Shown piece after piece: positions 5,714 through 11,360 of a DNA stretch of 11,360 nucleotides (positions are counted from its first letter, which is position 1; each line of letters opens with the position of its first letter). A program made the position numbers and the translations under genes. The DNA lies in NCBI GenBank assembly GCA_031177555.1, contig JAPSGM010000040.1, positions 1 through 11,360 of the forward strand. Direction: 5' to 3'. The notes beneath the pieces are model-generated. The model worked only from the letters and a program-made list of their open reading frames with translations, searched no databases and was not told the origin of the DNA. Source of the stretch: Chloroflexota bacterium. Its GTDB lineage: Bacteria > Chloroflexota > Limnocylindria > QHBO01.

Positions 5714-6586
5714 GTGCGCGTCAGAAAAGCCGTCATGCCGGCGGCCGGATTCGGCACCCGATTCCTCCCCGCCACGAAGGCGATCCCCAAGGAAGTACTG
5801 CCGCTGGTCGACCGGCCGATCATCCAGTACGCGGTCGAGGAGGCGATGGCATCCGGGATCGAGCAGATCATCATCGTCATCTCGACCGGCCGCAGCGCCA
5901 TCGAGGATCACTTCGACTCGAACTCGGCCCTCGAACGCTGGCTAGAGGAGCGCGGCGACATCGAGATGCTGCGCACGGTACGGCGCATCAGCGAGTTCGG
6001 CCCCATCGCCTACGTCCACCAGAAGGAGCAGCTGGGCCTGGGCCACGCGGTGCTGATGGCCAAGGAGCTGGTGGGCGACGAGCCCTTCGCGGTCCTCCTG
6101 TCCGACGACGTGATGCTCAACCCCGGGGGCCCGCCGGTCACCCGCCAGCTGATGGACCAGTACCAGGCGCATCGCGGCAGCATGATCGCCCTGCAGCAGG
6201 TGCCGGCCGCCGACGTGACCCGCTACGGCATCGTCAGGCCGGTGCACACCGAGGGGCGGCTGGTGGAAATCGGCGATCTCGTCGAGAAGCCGTCGGTCGA
6301 CGAGGCCCCCTCCGACCTCGGCGTCCTGGGCCGCTACGTCCTGACCCCGAAGATCTTCAGCATGCTGGAGAGCACCCCGCGCGGTGCCGGCGGCGAGATC
6401 CAGCTGACCGACGCCATCAAGGCGCTGATGCAGGAGCAGCCCGTCTTCGGCTACCGCTTCGACGGCGAGCGCCACGACGCCGGCACGCGGCTCGGCTGGC
6501 TGAAGGCCAACGTGGCGGTGGGCCTGCAGTCGGACGACGCCGACGAGTTCCGCGCCCACATCCGCGGGCTGGACCTGCGAGACTGA
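5714..6586 (+). CDS. galU: UTP--glucose-1-phosphate uridylyltransferase
   Basis: GalU makes UDP-glucose from UTP and glucose-1-phosphate in the cytoplasm, feeding polysaccharide, glycolipid and envelope synthesis. The 290-residue length is typical. Visible signatures are PAAGFGTRFLPATKAIPKE (9-27), the nucleotide-binding loop with K26 in the PKE motif; LSDDVM (129-134), the metal-binding region; QLGLGHAVL (106-114); YGIV (171-174); LVEKP (189-193); GEIQLTDAI (227-235), a sugar-binding segment; and DAGTRLGWLKANV (255-267). The start is GTG at 5714, giving MRVRKAVMPAAG, the usual N-terminus of the family. AGGAGA (5695-5700) is 13 bases away, longer than ideal; an ATC at 5708 would be ideally spaced but would be a non-standard start. 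The PASTA kinase gene follows after 49 bases and may be co-transcribed. Confidence 0.95.
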   Translation: MRVRKAVMPAAGFGTRFLPATKAIPKEVLPLVDRPIIQYAVEEAMASGIEQIIIVISTGRSAIEDHFDSNSALERWLEERGDIEMLRTVRRISEFGPIAYVHQKEQLGLGHAVLMAKELVGDEPFAVLLSDDVMLNPGGPPVTRQLMDQYQAHRGSMIALQQVPAADVTRYGIVRPVHTEGRLVEIGDLVEKPSVDEAPSDLGVLGRYVLTPKIFSMLESTPRGAGGEIQLTDAIKALMQEQPVFGYRFDGERHDAGTRLGWLKANVAVGLQSDDADEFRAHIRGLDLRD

Positions 6587-6635
6587 CGCCGGCACCGGCC
6601 CCGGCTGAGCGGATCGGCGGACGGAGGGCGCAAGC

Positions 6636-8264
6636 GTGGAGATGATCGGGCGGCTCATCGGTGGGCGCTATCGGCTCATCGCACCCCTTGGCGAGGGCGG
6701 GATGGCCACCATCTGGCGCGCCCTGGACGAGCAGCTCGACCGCGAGGTTGCCGTCAAGCTCCTGCGCACCCAGTTCGGCTCCGATGCCGGCTTCGCCGCG
6801 CGATTCAAGCAGGAGGCCCGATCGGCCGGCTCGCTGGCCCACCCCAACATCGTGCCGGTCTACGACTACGGCACCGATCCCGACGACGGCACCCAGTACA
6901 TCGTCATGCAGCTGGTGGAGGGCGAGGACCTCGCCTCGGTGCTCCGCGAGCGCGGCGCCCTGTCCACCGACGACGCGGTGCGGGTGGCGATCGGCGTGGC
7001 CTCGGCCCTCGAGGCCGCGCACCGGCGCGGCATCGTGCATCGCGACGTCAAGCCGGGAAACATCCTGATCACCGACGACGGCGACGTGAAGGTCACCGAC
7101 TTCGGCATCGCCCGCGCCGTCTCCGAGGCGTCGATGACGGTCACCGGCACCACCCTGGGCTCGGTCCACTACTTCAGCCCCGAGCAGGCGCGGGGGGACG
7201 AGGTGACCGGCACGTCGGACGTGTACTCGCTGGGCATCGTGCTGTACGAGATGCTCACCGGCCGCCGTCCCTTCGAGGGCGACTCGGCGGCGGGCGTGGC
7301 CCTGAAGCGCCTGAACGAGGACCCGCCTCCGCCCGGCACGTTCCGGCCAGTGCCGTCAGGGCTGGCGGCCATCGTGATGCGGGCCCTGCAGCGCGAGCCC
7401 GAGGCGCGCTTCCCGGACGCCGGATCGTTCGCCGAGGCTCTCCGCCTCTGGCAGCGCGACCCGGCCGCGGGCGCCGCCGGTGCGGCGGGCGCCGCCGCCG
7501 TGGCCTCCGCCGCCGACGGCTCCCGCGTGCCGCCGTCGGGGGAGCCGACGGTCTACGTCCCGCCACCGGTGGTGCGCCCCTCGGACCGGGCGCCGGTGAA
7601 CGTCAACGCCCCGCCGCCGCGGCGTCCTCCTCCCGAGGAGGGCGAGGGGCAGCCGTGGTGGACGTGGCTGCTGGTCATCCTGGCGGTGGTCCTGCTGGGA
7701 GCCATCGGCTTCCTCGGCGCGCAGATCCTGGGCGGGCTGACCCCCGGAGCGACGCCCTCGCCAACCGCCGCGACCTTCGAGATGCCGAACTGGGTGGGTG
7801 ACCCCATCACCCGAGTCCGTGCCGAGGCCCAGGAGCTGGAGCTCGAGCTGGACGAGGAGCGTGAGTTCTCCGATGACGTCGAGGAGGGCCGGATCATCTC
7901 CACGGATCCGGAGGCGGGCGAGACGGTCGCCGAGGGCGACACCGTGCGGGTCGTGGTGAGCCGGGGCGCCAACACGGTCGCGGTGCCGCGCCTGGTCGGC
8001 CAGACCCGGGCCGAGGCGACAGAGACGCTGGAGGAGGAAGGGCTGCGCCTCGGGTCGGTCAGCGAGGAGCCGTCGTCGCAGGCGGCCGGGACGGTTCTGC
8101 GCAGCAGTCCCGCCGAGGGAGTGAGCGTCGAGCGCGGCTCCCAGGTGGACATCGTGCTGTCCACCGGCCCGACGCCGGAGCCCACGCCGTCGCCGACCCC
8201 CGAGCCCACACCGACGCCCGAACCCACGCCGGAGCCGACGGCGAGCCCGACCCCGTCGGTCTAG
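6636..8264 (+). CDS. PknB-type Ser/Thr protein kinase with two PASTA domains
   Basis: The 542-residue protein is a membrane kinase. The cytoplasmic kinase domain (about 12-272) has glycine loop LGEGGMA (18-24), catalytic lysine K41 (VAVKLL), HRDVKPGN (135-142) with base D137, DFG at 155-157, an activation loop rich in Thr (168-173), and SPEQARG (181-187). An Ala/Pro-rich juxtamembrane linker (275-340) leads to one membrane helix (about 343-366). Outside are two PASTA domains (about 381-444 and 447-511), which in the family bind muropeptides or lipid II, and a tail of Thr-Pro-Glu/Ser repeats (512-540), probably a flexible spacer. Two PASTA units is fewer than the four of mycobacterial PknB. 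All catalytic residues are present. The GTG start is supported by GGAGG (6623-6627), eight bases upstream; the next codons MIGRLIGGRYRL begin the kinase fold. No phosphatase or FHA gene is adjacent. It may share a transcript with galU. Confidence 0.95.
   Translation: MEMIGRLIGGRYRLIAPLGEGGMATIWRALDEQLDREVAVKLLRTQFGSDAGFAARFKQEARSAGSLAHPNIVPVYDYGTDPDDGTQYIVMQLVEGEDLASVLRERGALSTDDAVRVAIGVASALEAAHRRGIVHRDVKPGNILITDDGDVKVTDFGIARAVSEASMTVTGTTLGSVHYFSPEQARGDEVTGTSDVYSLGIVLYEMLTGRRPFEGDSAAGVALKRLNEDPPPPGTFRPVPSGLAAIVMRALQREPEARFPDAGSFAEALRLWQRDPAAGAAGAAGAAAVASAADGSRVPPSGEPTVYVPPPVVRPSDRAPVNVNAPPPRRPPPEEGEGQPWWTWLLVILAVVLLGAIGFLGAQILGGLTPGATPSPTAATFEMPNWVGDPITRVRAEAQELELELDEEREFSDDVEEGRIISTDPEAGETVAEGDTVRVVVSRGANTVAVPRLVGQTRAEATETLEEEGLRLGSVSEEPSSQAAGTVLRSSPAEGVSVERGSQVDIVLSTGPTPEPTPSPTPEPTPTPEPTPEPTASPTPSV
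8168..8258 (+). repeat. Degenerate short tandem repeat coding Thr-Pro-Glu/Ser tail
   Basis: The last about 90 bases of the kinase gene consist of imperfect 6- and 12-base units of the form ACGCCGGAGCCC and ACGCCGTCGCCG, coding Thr-Pro-Glu-Pro and Thr-Pro-Ser-Pro. All units stay in frame. Such tracts can change length by slippage without breaking the frame. Confidence 0.7.
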
Positions 8265-8272
8265 CCGGGTCG

Positions 8273-8291
8273 CGCGGGCATCGGTCCCGCG
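8273..8291 (+). terminator. Weak hairpin between the kinase and thioredoxin genes
   Basis: CGCGGG (8273-8278) pairs with CCCGCG (8286-8291) around a 7-base loop, nine bases after the kinase stop. No T-run follows. It overlaps the expected -35 region of the thioredoxin promoter, so it may also affect that promoter. Confidence 0.3.
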
Positions 8292-8304
8292 GGCAGGTTG
8301 GTGC

Positions 8305-8310
8305 TAGCAT
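8305..8310 (+). promoter_or_regulatory. -10 element (TAGCAT) of the thioredoxin gene
   Basis: GCTAGCATC matches the window's extended -10 word. Transcription from about 8317 would give a leader of about 40 bases containing GGAGG (8338-8342). No good -35 is visible at the expected distance. Confidence 0.5.
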
Positions 8311-8357
8311 CCGGCCCAGAATCCGAACATCCTCGACGGAGGTCTTCAAGCGCGATC

Positions 8358-8684
8358 ATGACTGCCCCGATGACGGTCGACGAGACGACGTTCGAGGCGG
8401 AGGTGCTCAGCTCCGACAAGCCGGTCCTCGTCGATTTCTGGGCGCCGTGGTGTGGGCCGTGCCGGCTCGTCTCCCCGGTGGTCGAGTCGGTCGGCGACGC
8501 CCACGCCGCGAAGATCAACGTGGCCAAGGTCAACACCGACGAGAACCAGCAGCTGGCGATGCGCTACAGCATCTTCAGCATCCCCACCCTGATCCTCTTC
8601 AAGGACGGCCGCGAGGCGGCTCGCCTGGTCGGCTACATGCCCCAGGACGCGATGGAGGCGCGGCTGGCGCAGTTCCTGGGCTGA
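8358..8684 (+). CDS. trxA: Thioredoxin
   Basis: A classical 108-residue thioredoxin: active site WCGPC (31-35, redox cysteines C32 and C35) preceded by VDFWAP, cis-proline P76 in SIPTLILFKDG (74-84), and buried D26. It reduces cytoplasmic disulfides and is itself reduced by thioredoxin reductase, which is not in the window. The ATG at 8358 gives the normal family length. The nearest Shine-Dalgarno-like GGAGG ends 15 bases upstream, which is rather far. A longer frame from TTG 8298 would run through the -10 element and is rejected. It has its own promoter and is probably monocistronic, since a promoter for the next transcript overlaps its stop codon. Symbol trxA is by family; paralogues elsewhere cannot be excluded. 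Confidence 0.95.
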   Translation: MTAPMTVDETTFEAEVLSSDKPVLVDFWAPWCGPCRLVSPVVESVGDAHAAKINVAKVNTDENQQLAMRYSIFSIPTLILFKDGREAARLVGYMPQDAMEARLAQFLG

Positions 8685-8709
8685 CCGATCGGCCCGCGGC
8701 GCCTAGCAT
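8681..8709 (+). promoter_or_regulatory. Promoter CTGACC-N17-TAGCAT in front of the candidate RNA
   Basis: The -35-like CTGACC (8681-8686) overlaps the thioredoxin stop codon. A 17-base spacer leads to TAGCAT (8704-8709) in the extended context CCTAGCATC. The predicted start is about 8715-8717, which is where the base of the long RNA stem begins. No start codon with a supported reading frame follows. Confidence 0.55.
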
Positions 8710-8714
8710 CGGCT

Positions 8715-8858
8715 GGACTTGCGAGATGTGAATGGTGATCGCGTTACGTGCCTGAACCGGCTGGTGTCGGCCCTGGGGGATTGTCGCCGAGCTTGTGCGC
8801 GTGGCTCCAGCCACCCGTGGATCTACGTTACGCGACCCTGATTCACGTATCGCAGGTG
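8715..8858 (+). ncRNA. Candidate rod-shaped non-coding RNA, 6S-like in shape, family unassigned
   Basis: The sequence folds into one long rod. The basal stem is 8717-8733 with 8841-8857, about 16 pairs broken only by one G/A mismatch (8725/8849). An internal loop follows (8734-8739/8835-8840). The second stem is 8740-8750 with 8824-8834, with a single T/T mismatch. A larger bubble (about 8753-8758/8813-8818) precedes GGCTGG/CCAGCC (8759-8764/8807-8812), and the tip contains TCGGC/GCCGA (8767-8771/8786-8790). The predicted start from the promoter at 8681-8709 coincides with the stem base. Rod shape, bubbles and about 145-base size recall 6S RNA, which binds RNA polymerase by imitating an open promoter, but I see no decisive conserved bases. 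SRP RNA (no GGAA tetraloop motif), tmRNA and RNase P RNA conserved segments are absent. Confidence 0.5.
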
Positions 8859-8869
8859 GAGTAACCCCG

Positions 8870-8904
8870 CTGCCGGAATGTGACCCCCAGCCACGTCACG
8901 GCAG
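8870..8904 (+). other. Hairpin downstream of the candidate RNA
   Basis: CTGCC (8870-8874) pairs with GGCAG (8900-8904), then after a 5-base bulge GTGAC (8880-8884) pairs with GTCAC (8895-8899). It lies 12 bases after the rod and could be its 3' domain or a terminator without a T-run. Confidence 0.4.
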
Positions 8905-8993
8905 TCGGAGACGCGCTGAAATTTTCGGCTGCACACCGCAGGGTCTGTGCCCCGGGGACGTTCGCGCCTCACAAGGGCTGAGGCGTCAGCCGA

Positions 8994-9024
8994 GGACGGC
9001 GGTGCCGGGGCGCACCAGCCGTCC
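8994..9024 (+). terminator. Very strong GC hairpin before the Cys-rich protein promoter
   Basis: GGACGGC (8994-9000) pairs with GCCGTCC (9018-9024), and GGTGC (9001-9005) with GCACC (9012-9016), leaving one bulged A and a six-base loop. This twelve-pair stem ends 13 bases before the -10 of the next gene, so it most likely closes the upstream RNA transcript. There is no T-run. Between 8905 and 8993 two further hairpins compete: CCTCA/TGAGG (8968-8972/8979-8983) and GGCTGA/TCAGCC (8976-8981/8986-8991). Confidence 0.45.
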
Positions 9025-9037
9025 CGCGCCCAGCCGC

Positions 9038-9043
9038 TACACT
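9038..9043 (+). promoter_or_regulatory. -10 element (TACACT) of the Cys-rich protein gene
   Basis: GCTACACTC, another copy of the extended -10 word, predicts a start near 9050 and a 20-base leader containing AGGGAGG (9054-9060), ten bases before GTG 9071. No clear -35 is seen. folC and folP may be read from here as well. Confidence 0.5.
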
Positions 9044-9070
9044 CGGCGCCACCAGGGAGGCTGCCCGCGC

Positions 9071-9634
9071 GTGATCATCAAGACCGAACGCCGAACCGGC
9101 GCCGAGCGGCGCCAGGGAGGCGACCCCTTCGCCCCGGAGCGGCGGCAGAGCGACCGCCGCACGATGTGCTGGGAGGTCGAGAACTGCTCGCTGACGATCC
9201 GCTACCGCTGCCCCGCCTTCATCCTGCGCCGCCCCTGCTGGGAGCTGTGGGCGGTCGAGGGCGTGGGGCCGGCACGCGCCTGCTGCCACAACGAGATCGA
9301 CTGCGAGCCGGGACGCTGCGTCATCGCCGAGAAGCGATTCGCCGGCACGGCCGTGGCCGAGCCGCTGGCGGTGCACGTCGGCCGCCGCGGCATGCCGCTC
9401 GGGTACGCCCGCCCGCGGCGCCATTCCTGCCCGAACTTCTACCTGACCCAGGGCGCCAGGGGCCGCGTGCCGATCGAGGCGCCGCAGCTGCTGCGCACGC
9501 TGATGAAGCAGGAGGGCGTGGTATCGCGCTGCAAGGCCCGTCCCGGCGTCCACCTGGACTCCGGCTACGTCACGGACCTGTGCCTGACGGGCCAGTTCCA
9601 CGACTGCGTCTTCTACGAGGACGCCGACAGCTGA
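9071..9634 (+). CDS. Cysteine-rich protein with CW-type N-terminal cysteine motif, function unknown
   Basis: The 187-residue protein has 12 cysteines. Residues 1-31 are an arginine-rich head with ERR-type repeats (ERRTGAERR, 6-14; PERRQSDRR, 22-30). A cluster follows: C33 (in CWE), C39, C47 (in CPAF), C56 (in CWE), C71, C72, C78 and C83. The spacing CWE-x3-C-x7-CPA-x6-CW resembles the small two-CW domain found in some sensory proteins. The second half has C120 (HSCPNFYL), C154, C171 and C179 (LCLTGQFHDCVFYED). Metal or iron-sulfur binding is plausible but not shown. There is no signal peptide or membrane segment. GTG 9071 is chosen because AGGGAGG stands ten bases upstream and a promoter sits just before it; a longer frame would run through the RNA hairpins. 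folC begins 13 bases after the stop, so the gene probably heads the folate operon. Confidence 0.78.
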   Translation: MIIKTERRTGAERRQGGDPFAPERRQSDRRTMCWEVENCSLTIRYRCPAFILRRPCWELWAVEGVGPARACCHNEIDCEPGRCVIAEKRFAGTAVAEPLAVHVGRRGMPLGYARPRRHSCPNFYLTQGARGRVPIEAPQLLRTLMKQEGVVSRCKARPGVHLDSGYVTDLCLTGQFHDCVFYEDADS

Positions 9635-9647
9635 TCGGCCCGGCCCG

Positions 9648-10988
9648 ATGACGCGGCCGGACGACTACCCCGCGGCGGTTGCCGCGCTGCGCCGGCGGGG
9701 GCGGTTCGGCATCAGCCTGGGGCTGGAGCGCGTGGTGGCGATCCTGGACCGGATCGACCACCCCGAGCGCCGGCTGCGCGGCGCCCTGGTGGGCGGAACC
9801 AACGGAAAGGGCAGCGTGGTGGCGCTGGCCCGCTCGGCACTCGAGGCCGCGGGACTGCGGGTCGGCACTATGCCCAAGCCGCACCTGGTTGCCTACCGCG
9901 AGCGAATCGCGGTGGATGGCGAGCCGATCTCCGAGGCCGCCTTCGCCCAGGCCCTGCACCGGGTCCTGCCCGCCGCCGATGCCGTGGCCCGGCGCCTGGG
10001 GCCGCCGACCGAGTTCGAGGTGCTCACCGCGGCCGCCTTCGACGAGCTGGGGCGCCGGGCGGTCGACCTGGCCCTGGTCGAGGTCGGGATGGGCGGCCGC
10101 CTGGACGCCACCAACGTGCTGGACCCCGGCATCGCGGCCATCAGCAACGTGGCGCTCGACCACGAGCGCTACCTGGGCTCGACCCTCGCGGCGATCGGGG
10201 CCGAGAAGGCGGCCATCATCAAGCCGGGCAGCCTGGCGGTGACCGGTGCCTCCGGCCGCGGGCTGGCGCCCATCCTGGACCGGTGCGCCGCGCTGGCCGT
10301 GCCGCTGCGACGCGCCGGCCCGCGTCAGCCGTACCGCGCCACCATCCGCCATGCCGGCTGGGACGGGCTGGTCCTCGGCGCGCGGGGCGGCGGGCGGCGG
10401 CTGGATGACCTGCGCATCGGGCTGCTGGGCAGCCACCAGGCTGCGAACGCGGCCGTCGCGCTGGCGCTGCTCGACGCGCTGCGGCAGCACGGGGAGATGC
10501 ACGGCCCGCTGCTGCCCCTCGACGACGATGCGGTCCGGCGCGGCTTCGCTGCGGCGCGCTGGCCCGGGCGGTTGGAGCTGTTGCGCGAGAAGCCCCTCGG
10601 CCCGGTGCTCCTGGACGGGGCGCACAACCCTGCCGGCGGCCGCGCGCTGGCGACGGCGCTCCGGGAGCTGGGGCTCCGCGACTTCCCGATGGTCTTCGGC
10701 GCCACGCGCGGCAAGCACGTGGTTCCCATCCTCCGTGCGCTGGCGCCGCTGCGGCCTCGCCCCGTGTTCACCCGCGTTACCGATGGCGGAGCGTTCGAGG
10801 CCGCGGAGCTGCTACGTGCCTGGCGGCGCGTGGCTCGCGGCGGGCGCACGGTGCCGGAGGTTGGCGAGGCGCTGCGGACGGCCGCCGAGCTGCGGCGGCG
10901 GCCGGACCAGCCCGTCGTGGTGGCGGGGTCCCTGTACCTGGTCGGCGCCGTTCGTGGGATGCTGCTGGGCGAGAGGAGCGGCGAGTGA
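9648..10988 (+). CDS. folC: Bifunctional dihydrofolate/folylpolyglutamate synthase
   Basis: A 446-residue ATP-dependent Mur-ligase-family enzyme that adds glutamate to dihydropteroate and to folates in the cytoplasm. P-loop GGTNGKGS (49-56) has K54; VEVGMGGRLDATN (144-156) holds E145 for magnesium; SNVALDHERYLG (166-177) has H172; IGAEKAAIIKPG (183-194) carries the lysine region that is carbamylated in the family; and LLDGAHNPAGG (321-331) has D323 and H326 in the C-terminal domain. The loop that usually reads SPHL is KPHL here (77-80, in MPKPHLVAYRERI). The start is ATG 9648, with no Shine-Dalgarno sequence, 13 bases after the previous stop, which suggests translation coupled to the Cys-rich gene. 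The stop overlaps the folP start by four bases (GTGA). Whether both synthase activities are present cannot be read from the sequence. Confidence 0.94.
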   Translation: MTRPDDYPAAVAALRRRGRFGISLGLERVVAILDRIDHPERRLRGALVGGTNGKGSVVALARSALEAAGLRVGTMPKPHLVAYRERIAVDGEPISEAAFAQALHRVLPAADAVARRLGPPTEFEVLTAAAFDELGRRAVDLALVEVGMGGRLDATNVLDPGIAAISNVALDHERYLGSTLAAIGAEKAAIIKPGSLAVTGASGRGLAPILDRCAALAVPLRRAGPRQPYRATIRHAGWDGLVLGARGGGRRLDDLRIGLLGSHQAANAAVALALLDALRQHGEMHGPLLPLDDDAVRRGFAAARWPGRLELLREKPLGPVLLDGAHNPAGGRALATALRELGLRDFPMVFGATRGKHVVPILRALAPLRPRPVFTRVTDGGAFEAAELLRAWRRVARGGRTVPEVGEALRTAAELRRRPDQPVVVAGSLYLVGAVRGMLLGERSGE

Positions 10989-11360
10989 CGCAGCTGCGTT
11001 GGGGGGAGCGGACCTACGTGATGGGGATCGTCAACCTCACGCCCGACTCGTTCAGCGGCGACGGCCTGGCGCCCGAGGGCCGGCCCATCGACGAGGTGGT
11101 CGCCGCGGCGCGAGAGCAGGCAGCGGGCTTCGCGGCCGGCGGTGCCGACCTGCTGGACGTGGGCGCCGAGTCGTCGCGCCCGGCCCAGTTCTACGGCGAG
11201 CACCCGCGACCGACGCCGGAGGCAGAGGCCGCACTGGCCGTGCCGGTCGTCCGCGCGCTGGCCGAGGCGCACGGCTCACGGACCATGGTAAGCATCGACA
11301 CCACCCGCGGCAGCGTGGCCCGCGCCGCGCTGGAGGCCGGGGCCGGCATGGTCAACGACG
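10985..11360 (+). CDS. folP: Dihydropteroate synthase, N-terminal part (cut by window edge)
   Basis: The first 125 residues of the enzyme that joins 4-aminobenzoate to the hydroxymethyl-dihydropterin pyrophosphate, the step before FolC. MGIVNLTPDSFSGDG (13-27) is the first pterin/pyrophosphate loop, DVGAESSRP (about 63-71) the second loop, and SIDTTRG (about 105-111) the SIDT strand. MVND at the edge begins the next motif, D-N/D. The second loop is unusual: the family norm is DVGGESTRP, so Gly has become Ala and Thr has become Ser, and QFYGEHPRP follows before the helix, apparently a short insertion. GTG 10985 overlaps the folC stop (GTGA). GGAG at 10974-10977 gives a usable ribosome site within folC. 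The C-terminal half is outside the window. Confidence 0.93.
   Translation, partial: MTQLRWGERTYVMGIVNLTPDSFSGDGLAPEGRPIDEVVAAAREQAAGFAAGGADLLDVGAESSRPAQFYGEHPRPTPEAEAALAVPVVRALAEAHGSRTMVSIDTTRGSVARAALEAGAGMVND

Noticed and set aside
8298..8357. Longer thioredoxin start at TTG 8298
   Set aside because: It would run through the TAGCAT promoter element and add 20 residues not seen in the thioredoxin family.
8968..8993. TPP-riboswitch-like GGCTGAGG
   Set aside because: Only one short element resembles the TPP box; the ACCTGA and later conserved segments are absent, and a new promoter lies between it and the next gene.
8715..9024. tmRNA, RNase P RNA or SRP RNA
   Set aside because: No tRNA-like CCA end, no GAGGAAAGTCCGGGC-type P4 segment and no SRP GGAA-loop motif could be found.
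8795..9070. N-terminal extension of the Cys-rich protein into the upstream gap
   Set aside because: The extension would code across strong RNA hairpins and a promoter; the GTG at 9071 has a good ribosome site and begins the ERR-rich head.
9045..9122. Imperfect direct repeat GGCGCCA(CCA)GGGAGGC at about 9045 and 9109
   Set aside because: One copy carries the ribosome site, the other is inside the gene with no suitable start nearby; looks like chance in GC-rich sequence.
1..11360. Mobile elements, phage genes or CRISPR arrays
   Set aside because: No transposase, integrase, terminal repeats with target duplication, or regularly spaced repeats were seen on either strand; the genes are housekeeping in type and even in composition.

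Overview
This is an 11.4 kb piece of a very GC-rich bacterial chromosome. It holds ordinary housekeeping genes plus several small or unassigned ones, and I see no phage, transposon, CRISPR or plasmid signature. Gene content and style suggest a Chloroflexota lineage, perhaps Limnocylindria-like. The grounds are an ATP-dependent DNA ligase, a PASTA kinase with a Thr-Pro-Glu tail, a KGG-repeat stress protein and many apparently leaderless genes. An actinobacterium is the main alternative. The taxonomic call is inference.

Left part (1-3740). An ATP-dependent DNA ligase (minus strand, cut by the window edge) is divergent from a 770-residue fusion of a kinase of the APH/choline-kinase fold with a class III PLP enzyme. 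A short sulfite-oxidase-like molybdoenzyme follows from its own promoter. Middle (3740-5540). A convergent KGG-repeat protein, a small three-helix membrane protein, tRNA-Glu(UUC), and a minus-strand pair made of a 179-residue unknown protein whose stop overlaps the start of a 59-residue zinc-ribbon protein.

Right part (5590-11360). GalU comes first, preceded by a possible leaderless 24-codon ORF. Next is a PknB-type Ser/Thr kinase with two PASTA domains, then thioredoxin. A 386-base gap follows that carries a strongly folded, promoter-preceded candidate non-coding RNA. After it comes a cysteine-rich protein with a CW-type cysteine pattern, then FolC, then the start of FolP overlapping FolC by four bases. 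GalU with PknB fits envelope precursor supply and cell-wall sensing; FolC and FolP are successive folate genes.

Two points stand out. First, at least eight transcription starts share an extended -10 word of the form CTAnnnT, usually preceded by G or C. In at least five cases it lies only 7-9 bases before the start codon, which predicts leaderless mRNAs. Second, the gap at 8685-9070 encodes a rod-shaped RNA that I could not assign to a family; its shape is closest to 6S RNA.
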